In this document: positions 26,157-33,600 of the stretch, one piece after another
How the letters are laid out: each line of letters begins with the position of its first letter
How positions within the stretch are numbered: position 1 is the stretch's first letter
Assembly: GCA_964387145.1 (NCBI GenBank)
Contig: CAYLVM010000001.1
Location: 1-64,000, forward strand
Direction: 5' to 3'
Origin: JAMBLL01 sp964387145
GTDB lineage: Bacteria; Actinomycetota; Acidimicrobiia; Spongiisociales; UBA5794
Length of the DNA stretch: 64,000 nucleotides
Notes under the pieces: generated by a model
What the model saw: only the letters and a program-made list of their open reading frames with translations
What the model was told of the DNA's origin: nothing
Databases searched by the model: none
Made by a program: the position numbers and the translations under genes

Positions 26157-26698
26157 GAAGTCGCACCCTCATCGTGTGGCGCATCATCGATGGTGGAGGG
26201 CCGCTCCTCCGTGTCCGAGCCTTCTGGCCGGTCCTGTGTGGGATCTGTTTGGCCGGGGAGATCGTCGTCGAGTGGGATCGTCACAGCCATGTCCCGGCCC
26301 GCAGACTCCCGACTCGCGGTCGTGGCGTCCTCACCGGGGAGATCGTCGTCGAGTGGGATCGTCACGGCCATGTCCTGTTCGGGTTCTGCGTTGTCCGTCT
26401 TCTTCTTCTTCTTGGACGTCGATGTGTCTCCTGTCCCCATCGCCACGTCACCGACGGATGTTGCAGCACCTTTGATATCTCTCACCGTTGCGTCGTACTC
26501 GGCCTTGAGCGACTGAAGCGGCGCGGCTACACCCTCGAACTCGGTGTCGAGTGCGCTCGTGACGGACTTGGTCGCCTCGCGGGTCTTCACGAGGATCTCG
26601 GAGGCCTTGCGTGCAATCTCGGGCAGGCGTTTCGGGCCGAATACGATGAGTGCAGCAACTGCGATGACGAGGATTTCAGCGGATCCGAGACTTCCCAT
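26153..26698 (-). CDS. tatA: TatA/TatB-type translocase subunit with long acidic tail
   Basis: The first 20 residues form the Tat transmembrane helix, followed by the FGPKRLPEIARK hinge and amphipathic helix. This is diagnostic of TatA/TatB. The remaining 100-plus residues are a long low-complexity tail containing KKKKK and a 14-residue motif (DMAVTIPLDDDLPG) occurring twice, 27 residues apart. Total length is 181. With a glutamate-free N-terminus and a long tail it could act as TatB; only one TatA-like gene is in the window. I chose the ATG at 26698; earlier in-frame starts add unconserved residues. Confidence 0.85.
   Translation of the reverse strand: MGSLGSAEILVIAVAALIVFGPKRLPEIARKASEILVKTREATKSVTSALDTEFEGVAAPLQSLKAEYDATVRDIKGAATSVGDVAMGTGDTSTSKKKKKTDNAEPEQDMAVTIPLDDDLPGEDATTASRESAGRDMAVTIPLDDDLPGQTDPTQDRPEGSDTEERPSTIDDAPHDEGATS
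26253..26375. repeat. In-frame 42-bp direct repeat inside tatA
   Basis: Units at 26253-26294 and 26334-26375 are 42 bases long and differ at one base. Their offset of 81 bases keeps the frame, so the protein carries two copies of the same acidic/hydrophobic 14-residue motif. High DNA identity indicates a recent duplication. Confidence 0.85.
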
Positions 26699-26788
26699 AC
26701 ATCCCATGGTAGGGCGCATCGAACACTCTACGTTGAGATGCCGCCGCACATGGCGACGGCATCCCGGGCCCCTCATGTGTGGCGGAGG

Positions 26789-27088
26789 CTATCCCCCGGA
26801 TGCCACGAGCCGCCCGAACCAGTCGTCCTGATCGAGCATCGCCACGAAGCGGCCGATCTCAGCTTCGGTGATGGGTACAGCATCGATGATGACGTCGTAC
26901 GCCACTCCCGTGGCGAGGAGGATGCTGACGACACGGTGCGTCGCCGGGCGGTGCTGTATTGTTTGGCACGCCGGGCATGAGAAGCGATAGGTGCCTTCGT
27001 CGCCGTTTCCGGTGAGTTCGAGGTGGATGTCCTTTGTGGACAGTTCCACGTCACCGCATCGTGAACATGTGGTTCTGATGGTTGTCAT
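26789..27088 (-). CDS. Zinc-ribbon protein of unknown function
   Basis: The 99-residue product opens with CSRCGDVEL and continues with FSCPACQTIQ, giving a C-x2-C/C-x2-C zinc ribbon. A helical C-terminal half follows. Similar small actinobacterial proteins are known to me only as hypothetical. GGGAG lies about eight bases before the ATG. It sits between pafC and tatA, so it could be co-transcribed with either group. No enzyme motif is visible. Confidence 0.7.
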   Translation of the reverse strand: MTTIRTTCSRCGDVELSTKDIHLELTGNGDEGTYRFSCPACQTIQHRPATHRVVSILLATGVAYDVIIDAVPITEAEIGRFVAMLDQDDWFGRLVASGG

Positions 27089-27166
27089 CCAACTGCTCCC
27101 GTAGTGCCGTCTTCCCCTTCAACATCGGCACGGGACCGCAGCGGTAAAGGACTATTCCTCAGGTAG

Positions 27167-28105
27167 TCACTTCGGAGAGGCGTATCTCGCCAGGATGCGT
27201 TCGCTGAGGTCTGTGAGGGTCGACTCGATGGCGGGACCGTCGATCTCAGAGACCGTGTCACCGAGTTGGAGGAGTAGTCGTGCAGCGACGAGAGGATCAG
27301 CGACGCTCATCGTGACACGGAGGGATCCTGAGGGCAGTTGCTCCACGTCGACCGGGTAGTACTCGACGACCCACGACGCATCCGGGTCGAGCGTGAACGA
27401 CACCTGCTCATCGGATTCGTTCGCCTGATACTGCACCATGGTTTGGGGGGCGACATCGGGACGATCGTATGTGTCTTGGAGGATCTCGAGTGTGTCGATG
27501 CGGTCGACACGAAAGATGCGTGAGCCCCCGGCGAGCCTGCAAAGGCCCGAGAGGTACCAGTTGCCGAGGTTGAAGAACACGGAGTGACCCTCCACGTCGC
27601 GAACCGTCCGAGCGTTCGATGCCATGCCAACGTACCCGATGCGTACGACGCGCCGTTGTGTGATCGCCTCGCGCAGCGTTCCAACCGCGTCCGGGGTTGG
27701 AACGTCGAAGTACACGGTGTCCGCATCATCGGGCGCAACGACGCGTGAGAGCTTCTCAACAGCGCTGTGGAGGGCTTCTGGCGCCTGGTCGGATTGGATC
27801 AAGGTCATCCCCGCGGCGAGCAGGCCGAGAGCCTCAGGAGCCGTCAAACGAAGCGGGCGTGAGAAGTACTCAGCCGCATCGATGTGCACCTCATCCTCGA
27901 AGATGTCGACATCGATGAGGTCCCCCGGACCGTACCCCGGCAGGCCCGTCATGAATACCACATGGAGATCACGCACGAGTTCTGCAGTGTCCTTGTACCC
28001 GAAGCGTTCGACGACATCGTCGGTGTCTGCTCCATCGTGTTCGATGATCCACGGCAACACCGCCAGGATCCGCCCGAGGCGTTGTGTGGTGCGGTCTGCC
28101 GTCAT
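27167..28105 (-). CDS. pafC: WYL-domain transcription factor PafC
   Basis: PafC pairs with PafB as the mycobacterial DNA-damage response activator. The 312-residue product has an N-terminal winged-helix region (LGRILAVLPWIIEHDGAD), a helical linker and a WYL domain. The WYL tripeptide itself reads IGYVG, while the downstream GNWYLSGLCR and RIFRVDRI segments are typical. A WCX-like C-terminal part follows. It overlaps pafB by four bases; the two probably form a heterodimer as in mycobacteria. Confidence 0.88.
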   Translation of the reverse strand: MTADRTTQRLGRILAVLPWIIEHDGADTDDVVERFGYKDTAELVRDLHVVFMTGLPGYGPGDLIDVDIFEDEVHIDAAEYFSRPLRLTAPEALGLLAAGMTLIQSDQAPEALHSAVEKLSRVVAPDDADTVYFDVPTPDAVGTLREAITQRRVVRIGYVGMASNARTVRDVEGHSVFFNLGNWYLSGLCRLAGGSRIFRVDRIDTLEILQDTYDRPDVAPQTMVQYQANESDEQVSFTLDPDASWVVEYYPVDVEQLPSGSLRVTMSVADPLVAARLLLQLGDTVSEIDGPAIESTLTDLSERILARYASPK

Positions 28106-29025
28106 GTCCGACCACCCACGAAGTCGATGAACGCGTCGCGAAGCTCGGGGGGAGACTCGATCACGGCACGGTCATCGAAGCCGAGCACCCAGCCGATGAC
28201 GCTGCGCTGGGTCGTCATCGGGACTTCGACGAGAACGCTCGAAGCGTCGCTGGCGACTTCACGTGCACCGGCGAACCGGCTGAGTGCAACGTGTGCGACG
28301 TCCGAGTCGAACCGCACCAGGGCCCGATCCCCGGTTCCGGTATCGGGTGAGAAGGACCCGAGCGCGTCCTTGGCGTGGAAACCTTCCGGGCGGGCGAACG
28401 CACCGGGGTGCTCGTCGATAGCGAGGGCCGTCATGCGGTCGACGCGGAAAGCCTTGACGGGCTGCTCCGTCCCCCGCTCCTGTGCCGCGAGGTACCAGTG
28501 TCCGAAGCGATGGACAAGGCCGTACGGTTCGACAGTTCGTTGGCGTTCCCTGTAGGTGAACGACGTGATCCGATGTCGTGTGACGGCATCGTAGAGCGAG
28601 CCGAGGACCTCGAGGTCGTGGCCGAGGTCGGCGTAGAGCATGCCTGAATCGTTCGAACGCCGGGCTCCACCGAGTTTGAAGATCGCCGCAAGTTCGGTCG
28701 GTTGCCCCCCGAATCGCACTGCTTGTGCGGCGAGAAGCAGCGCTGAGCGTTCCTCGTCTGTCAGACCGGGGTCGTCGATGGAGTACTCGTCGGAGGGCAC
28801 CTCGTAGCCGAGTTCAACCTCCCACACGTCGGTGTGGGCGAGGACCAGGGGAACACCGAGTGATCGAAGCAGGTCCTTGTCACGTTCGAAGGTTCGGCGG
28901 AACGCCTCATCGGTTTCCTGGTCGTACCCCTTGACCGTGTAGCGAATCTCGTCGGCGGTGACCGGTCGCCCGACCGTGAGGAGGAACGCTAGGAGGTTGA
29001 GGATCCGTTCGATGACTCTCTGCAT
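28102..29025 (-). CDS. pafB: WYL-domain transcription factor PafB
   Basis: The 307-residue product has an N-terminal winged helix (QRVIERILNLLAFLL, VTADEIRYTV), a linker, and a WYL domain with HWYLAAQERG and FRVDRMTAL segments. WYL domains in PafBC sense a nucleic-acid signal arising from DNA damage; this is family knowledge. ATG at 29025 is preceded at seven bases by TACGCT, so the pafBC transcript is probably leaderless and separate from pafA, whose stop lies 41 bases away. Confidence 0.88.
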   Translation of the reverse strand: MQRVIERILNLLAFLLTVGRPVTADEIRYTVKGYDQETDEAFRRTFERDKDLLRSLGVPLVLAHTDVWEVELGYEVPSDEYSIDDPGLTDEERSALLLAAQAVRFGGQPTELAAIFKLGGARRSNDSGMLYADLGHDLEVLGSLYDAVTRHRITSFTYRERQRTVEPYGLVHRFGHWYLAAQERGTEQPVKAFRVDRMTALAIDEHPGAFARPEGFHAKDALGSFSPDTGTGDRALVRFDSDVAHVALSRFAGAREVASDASSVLVEVPMTTQRSVIGWVLGFDDRAVIESPPELRDAFIDFVGGRT

Positions 29026-29032
29026 CCAACAA

Positions 29033-29038
29033 AGCGTA
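29033..29038 (-). promoter_or_regulatory. -10 box of leaderless pafBC
   Basis: TACGCT ends seven bases before the pafB ATG on the minus strand. The same hexamer at almost the same distance precedes pafA. Confidence 0.45.
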
Positions 29039-29066
29039 TCGCTGCGAGGGGTCGTGGGGAAGGACC

Positions 29067-30422
29067 TCAGAGGCTCTCGATCAGGCGGTCGACACGTTCG
29101 TCGTACGCCTTGAAGGGATCCTTGCACAGGACGGTGCGCTGAGCCTGGTCGTTCAGCTTCAGATGGACCCAGTCGACGGTGAAGTCTCTCCGTTTTGCCT
29201 TGGCTGCTTTGATGAACTCACCGCGGAGGCGTGCCCGTGTTGTTGCCGGAGGGTCGATCATGGCTCTGGTGACGTCCTCATCGGTGACGATCTTGTCGAT
29301 GAGGCCTGCCCGTTCGAGCTTGTAGAACAGGCCGCGTTCCTGGTTCACATCGTGGTAGTTGAGGTCGATGAGGGCGAGCCTCGCAGAGGACAGGGGAAGG
29401 CTGTGGCGCGCCTTGTACCGCTCGATCAGGTGGTACTTGGTTACCCAGTCGACTTCCCGGTGAAGGGTCAGTGGGTCCTTCTCGAGGCCGGTGAGGAGAT
29501 GTTCCCACATCGAGACGGCACGCTCGACTTCCGGCGACACTCCCGACGATCGTGTGTAGCGCATCACCCGCTCGAGGTACTCCCATTGGATGTCGAGTGC
29601 CGAAAGTTCCCTGCCGTTGGCAAGTCGTACCTTGCGACGACACGTGATGTCGTGGCTGATCTCACGAATCGCGCGGATGGGATTCTCGAGGGTGAGATCC
29701 CGGAAGACCACTTCGTCTTCGAGCATCTGGAGAAGAGCGACGGTGGAGCCCACCTTCGTGTACGTGACGTACTCCGACATATTGGAATCGCCGGCAATGA
29801 CGTGCAACCTGCGGTACCGCTCGGCATCTGCGTGGGGCTCGTCGCGGGTGTTGATGATCGGTCGACTGCGGGTGGTGGCCGACGAACTGCCTTCCCAGAT
29901 GTGCTCTGAACGTTGCGCGAGTGAGTACGTCGTGCCTCGAGCGGTTTGAAGCAGCTTCCCCGCTCCTGCCCAGATCTGACGGGTGACGAAGAACGGGATC
30001 AGCGTGTCGATCGTTCTCTGAAAGTCGCTGTGCCTGTGGATCAGGTAGTTCTCGTGGCAGCCGTACGAGTTCCCTGCTGAATCGGTGTTGTTGCGGTAGA
30101 GATAGATCTGGCCACGGATGCCCTCCTCCATGAGGCGTTTTTCAGCCGATTCGACGAGGCCTTCGAGGATGCGCTCTCCTGCTCTATCGTGAGCTACGAG
30201 GTCGTACAGACTGTCGCACTCGGGTGTCGCGTACTCGGGGTGGCTACCGACGTCGAGGTAGAGCCGCGAGCCGTTCTCGAGGAACACGTTGGAGGATCTG
30301 CCCCAGCTCACGACCCTGCGGAAGAGGTAGCGGGCGACCTCGTCTGGTGAGAGGCGTCGTTGCCCGCGCAGAACACAGGTGACGCCGTACTCGGTCTCGA
30401 TTCCAAAGATCCTTCTCTGCAC
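29067..30422 (-). CDS. pafA: Pup--protein ligase PafA
   Basis: PafA conjugates Pup via its C-terminal Glu to substrate lysines, using ATP. The 451-residue product shows the glutamine-synthetase-like fold: the metal-binding Glu9 region in FGIETEYG, the catalytic-base Asp57 in LYLDVGSHPEYATPE and the NNTDSAGNSYGCHENYL nucleotide-binding segment. RPIINTRDEPHAD and the C-terminal RDFTVDWVHLK segment follow. It lacks the Dop loop. Start is GTG; TACGCT six bases before it suggests a leaderless message distinct from prcA, 44 bases upstream. Confidence 0.96.
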   Translation of the reverse strand: MQRRIFGIETEYGVTCVLRGQRRLSPDEVARYLFRRVVSWGRSSNVFLENGSRLYLDVGSHPEYATPECDSLYDLVAHDRAGERILEGLVESAEKRLMEEGIRGQIYLYRNNTDSAGNSYGCHENYLIHRHSDFQRTIDTLIPFFVTRQIWAGAGKLLQTARGTTYSLAQRSEHIWEGSSSATTRSRPIINTRDEPHADAERYRRLHVIAGDSNMSEYVTYTKVGSTVALLQMLEDEVVFRDLTLENPIRAIREISHDITCRRKVRLANGRELSALDIQWEYLERVMRYTRSSGVSPEVERAVSMWEHLLTGLEKDPLTLHREVDWVTKYHLIERYKARHSLPLSSARLALIDLNYHDVNQERGLFYKLERAGLIDKIVTDEDVTRAMIDPPATTRARLRGEFIKAAKAKRRDFTVDWVHLKLNDQAQRTVLCKDPFKAYDERVDRLIESL

Positions 30423-30428
30423 GTGGTC

Positions 30429-30434
30429 AGCGTA
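30429..30434 (-). promoter_or_regulatory. -10 box of leaderless pafA
   Basis: TACGCT ends six bases before the pafA GTG, inside the 44-base space between prcA and pafA. Confidence 0.45.
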
Positions 30435-30466
30435 CAGCAGATCGTCGAATCGTCACCCGCCCTGGA

Positions 30467-31147
30467 TCACGCTCTGGCAGCGGTCATCTCGGCGAGGGTC
30501 AGGCGCCGGAATGTGCGACGGGCATCGGTGCGTTCGAGGAATCCGGTCTCCCAGGCATCCGGGGCGATCTCGCGGTCTGCTGCACGTTCGATCGCATCAC
30601 ATGCAGCAGCAAAGGCCACAGGCATCGGCGTGTCGCTGGCCACAGCTCCAGAGAGCACGTGTGTGATCTCTTCTTCGCCTGCTCCCAGGACGGTGAGGCC
30701 GTCGGCGTCGCGAAGCGTGCCGTCGAACTGGATGCGGAACAGCTTGTCCTCACCGAGCGTGGCGCCGAGTTCGGCGACGATGATGTCGACCTCGTACGGT
30801 TTGACCTCGTGGGAGAAGATCTGTCCAAGTGTCTGGGAGTACGCGTTTGCAAGACCCTTTGCGGTGACATCGAATCTCGCGTAGGAGTACCCCTTGAGGT
30901 CGGCGTAGCGAACCCCCGCAACGCGCAGGGTTTCGAACTCGTTGAAGCGACCGACCCCTGCGAATGCGATCCTGTCGTACACCTCTCCGATCTTGCGGAG
31001 CGATGGCGAGGCGTTCTCGCTGACGAGCAGGATGCCGTCGTCGATCGTCACGACGACGATCGGTTTGCCTCTCGCCACTCCCTTGCGAGCGAAATCGGCA
31101 CGATCCTTGACAAGCTGTTCGGGTGGAACGTAGAACGGCATGCTCAT
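30467..31147 (-). CDS. prcA: Proteasome subunit alpha
   Basis: PrcA forms the outer gated rings of the 20S core particle. The 226-residue product has MPFYVPPEQLVKDRADFARKG, the actinobacterial alpha N-terminal helix, and the GVGRFNEFE and YARFDVTAKGLAN segments. It lacks the catalytic Thr. ATG at 31147 overlaps the prcB stop as ATGA; a second ATG two codons on is possible. In-frame reading further up runs inside prcB and is spurious. Confidence 0.95.
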   Translation of the reverse strand: MSMPFYVPPEQLVKDRADFARKGVARGKPIVVVTIDDGILLVSENASPSLRKIGEVYDRIAFAGVGRFNEFETLRVAGVRYADLKGYSYARFDVTAKGLANAYSQTLGQIFSHEVKPYEVDIIVAELGATLGEDKLFRIQFDGTLRDADGLTVLGAGEEEITHVLSGAVASDTPMPVAFAAACDAIERAADREIAPDAWETGFLERTDARRTFRRLTLAEMTAARA

Positions 31148-31938
31148 GGGCGGCCCTCCAGAACGGTCTCGGCGATCGCTGCAAGAGTGTCGTCTTGGAC
31201 CTCCTCGATCCCTTCGGCGGAGACGACGACGACACTCGGGTAGATACCGCGTTTGATATCGGGCCCGCCCGTCGCTGCGTCTTCTTCGGCTGCTGCGACG
31301 AGTGCTTCTACCGCGAGGTTCAGCGCAGCATCCCGAGAGAGGTCCGGTCTCCAGGTCGACTTGAGGAAACTCTTCGCTTCGGCCCCGCCGGATCCGGTCG
31401 TGGCGTAGTTCAACTCGTCGTAACGTCCGCCAACGACGTCGAATGAGAAGAGTCTCCCGATCCCTGTTGCGTCGTCGTAGCCACAAAAGAGAGGGATCAC
31501 GACGAGACCTTGGAACGCCAGTGCGAGGTTGCCGCGAACCATCCTTGCGAGGTAGTTGGCCTTCCCTTCGAGGCTGAGTCGTGCTCCCTCGATCTTCTCG
31601 TAGTGTTCCAGCTCCGTCTGGAAGAGCTTGATCAACTCGACGGCCATCCCCGCCGTCCCTGAGATCGCGACGGCGGAGTAGTCATCTGCTGGATAGACCT
31701 TGCGTATCCGTCTGTGCGCGATGACGTTGCCCGCGGTGGCTCGCCGATCTCCCGCCATGAGGACCCCGTCGGACCACGTGAGAGCCAGGACGGTGGTCGC
31801 TTCTGCGAAGTGGGCCGTCGTACCGGTGCCGGCGTCCCATGATGGTGCCAGCCCCCGCTCGTGCAGGATCGACAGGAACGACGCGTCGGCAACGTCTTCA
31901 CCGATGCGCAGCGGACCGAGGGGCGTGTCGGTGCTCAC
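31144..31938 (-). CDS. prcB: Proteasome subunit beta
   Basis: PrcB is the proteolytic subunit. The 264-residue product carries a propeptide of 47 residues; the mature chain should begin at Thr48 in the TTVLALTW segment. Lys and Asp of the active site lie in DGVLMAGDRRATAG and the NVIAHRRIRKVY segment. The residue before the catalytic Thr is Ala rather than the usual Gly. GTG start overlaps the pup stop (GTGA, 31935-31938). Gene order pup-prcB-prcA is the standard one. Confidence 0.95.
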   Translation of the reverse strand: MSTDTPLGPLRIGEDVADASFLSILHERGLAPSWDAGTGTTAHFAEATTVLALTWSDGVLMAGDRRATAGNVIAHRRIRKVYPADDYSAVAISGTAGMAVELIKLFQTELEHYEKIEGARLSLEGKANYLARMVRGNLALAFQGLVVIPLFCGYDDATGIGRLFSFDVVGGRYDELNYATTGSGGAEAKSFLKSTWRPDLSRDAALNLAVEALVAAAEEDAATGGPDIKRGIYPSVVVVSAEGIEEVQDDTLAAIAETVLEGRP

Positions 31939-32120
31939 TCGCCGCCCTTCTGGACGTAGTTCTTGACGAACTCCTCTGCGTTCTCCTCGAGGACACTGTC
32001 GATCTCGTCGAGGAGGTCATCGATCTTGTCTGTGACTTCTTCGCCGCGCGAGACGTGTGCATCCTGTGCTTGAGGGGGTGGCGTGGAGTCCCTGCGTGAT
32101 GATCGTTCTCTCTCAGTCAT
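31935..32120 (-). CDS. pup: Prokaryotic ubiquitin-like protein Pup (ends in GGE)
   Basis: This 61-residue intrinsically disordered tag marks proteins for the proteasome. The C-terminal half forms the helix bound by Arc (EVTDKIDDLLDEIDSVLEEN), and the chain ends KGGE. Because the final residue is already Glu, no Dop-catalysed deamidation is needed before ligation, unlike the GGQ form in M. tuberculosis. The ATG at 32120 gives a standard N-terminal hydrophilic region; the frame also extends 12 codons upstream into dop, which is unconserved. It overlaps dop by eight bases. Confidence 0.96.
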   Translation of the reverse strand: MTERERSSRRDSTPPPQAQDAHVSRGEEVTDKIDDLLDEIDSVLEENAEEFVKNYVQKGGE

Positions 32121-33594
32121 CGTCGCCTCCGAGCTTGTCGATGAGTGTTGCCGCATCAGGACAGGAATCGAGGAGGTCCTCGACCATGTTCCTGGTTCCT
32201 CGTAGGGGATCCATCATAGGGACGCGGATCAATGTCGATGCCCCGATGTCGAAAACGAGAGAGTCCCAGTTCGCTGCAACCACAGCGCTGCGGTAACGCT
32301 TCAAAGCCTGGCCCCTGAACCAGGCCCGTGTCGACTCTGGGGGTGTGTGCACTGCCGCGTCGATCTCACCGTCGCTGAAGAGCCGCCTCATCCTCCCGGA
32401 GTTCACGAGTCGGAAATAGAGGCCACGGGCCGGGTCCACATCGTGGTACTGCAGATCGAGCATCCGCAGTTTTGGGTCATCCCAGGTGAGCCCGTCGCGA
32501 TCACGGAAGCCTTCGAGGATCTGAAGTTTCGCTGCCCAGTCGAGACGGTCGGCGACGGCTTCGTAGCCGCGTTCGAGATCCTCGAGCAAGCTCCTCCACT
32601 CGATGAGCACCTGCTTGTACACCGGGGAGATCTCAGCGGTCGCCACATAGCGCTCAGCGATGTCGAGGTACCGCCACTGCAGTTCGAGCGCAGGTGCCTC
32701 CGTGCCATCGAGCAGCGCGAGCGGATCGACGAACGTCAGATCTCGGCTGACGACGGAGATCGCCGGCACCGCAGCGGCTAGGCGAATCGGTTCATCGAGG
32801 AATCCGTCTTCGAGAGCGAGGAGCAGAAGCGACGTCGATCCGATCTTGACGAACGTCTGGATCTCCGACATGGTCGCATCACCGAAGATGACGTGCAGGC
32901 GACGGTAGCGTCCGGGGTCAGCGTGGGGTTCATCCCTCGTGTTGATGATCGGTCGTTTCAGTGTCGTCTCGAGACCTATCTCCTCCTCGAAGAAGTCACC
33001 GCGTTGTGTCAGCTGGAACGTCGTTGGAGGACGCCCGTGTTCAGACCCGACTTTTCCCGATCCGGTGAGGATCTGGCGGGAGACGAGGAAGGCGGTGAGG
33101 TGATGGACGATGTCGCCGAAGTTGACGGAGCGGTCGACGAGATAGTTCTCATGCGCGCCGTACGAGTTCCCCTTCCCGTCGCTGTTGTTCTTGTGCAAGA
33201 GGACCCGGCGCCCCTGGGGAACGGTCTGGGTCGCAGAGGATGCCGCGCGATGCATCACGACCTCACCGGCCTTGTCGTAGAGGGTCGCTGTGAGGGGATC
33301 TGCACACTCGGGCGAGGAGTACTCGGGGTGGGCGTGGTCGACGTATAACCGCGCTCCGTTGTCGAGAACGGCATTGATCAAGCCGGAGTCCGTCTCGTCG
33401 ACGGGAACATCGGTGAGGGTGAACCCCCGGGCGTCACGCCCTGGGGTCTCGTCGTCGTACGACCAGCGGATGCGACCGGATCCCTGGCCGTACGCGTTCA
33501 CGATGAGCGCGGACGCCGACACCGGGTTGAACTCGGGATCGTTGGTGATCGTGACGCCGTACTCGACTTCGGTGCCGATGACTCGTAGTCGCAT
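32113..33594 (-). CDS. dop: Depupylase Dop
   Basis: Dop removes Pup from conjugates. The 493-residue product resembles PafA but has the Dop loop (about residues 37-60, RIRWSYDDETPGRDARGF). The catalytic-nucleophile Asp86 lies in LYVDHAHPEYSSPE; KNNSDGKGNSYGAHENYLVD, RPIINTRDEPHADPGR and C-terminal basic segments are also present. With Pup ending in Glu, Dop is needed here only for depupylation. It lies directly after arc with six bases between. Confidence 0.96.
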   Translation of the reverse strand: MRLRVIGTEVEYGVTITNDPEFNPVSASALIVNAYGQGSGRIRWSYDDETPGRDARGFTLTDVPVDETDSGLINAVLDNGARLYVDHAHPEYSSPECADPLTATLYDKAGEVVMHRAASSATQTVPQGRRVLLHKNNSDGKGNSYGAHENYLVDRSVNFGDIVHHLTAFLVSRQILTGSGKVGSEHGRPPTTFQLTQRGDFFEEEIGLETTLKRPIINTRDEPHADPGRYRRLHVIFGDATMSEIQTFVKIGSTSLLLLALEDGFLDEPIRLAAAVPAISVVSRDLTFVDPLALLDGTEAPALELQWRYLDIAERYVATAEISPVYKQVLIEWRSLLEDLERGYEAVADRLDWAAKLQILEGFRDRDGLTWDDPKLRMLDLQYHDVDPARGLYFRLVNSGRMRRLFSDGEIDAAVHTPPESTRAWFRGQALKRYRSAVVAANWDSLVFDIGASTLIRVPMMDPLRGTRNMVEDLLDSCPDAATLIDKLGGDDD

Positions 33595-33600
33595 CGCCGC

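Noticed and set aside
25444..26187. Apparent 248-residue N-terminal extension of the helicase
   Set aside because: It overlaps tatC in another frame, while the ATG at 25443 forms an ATGA junction and gives the family N-terminus.
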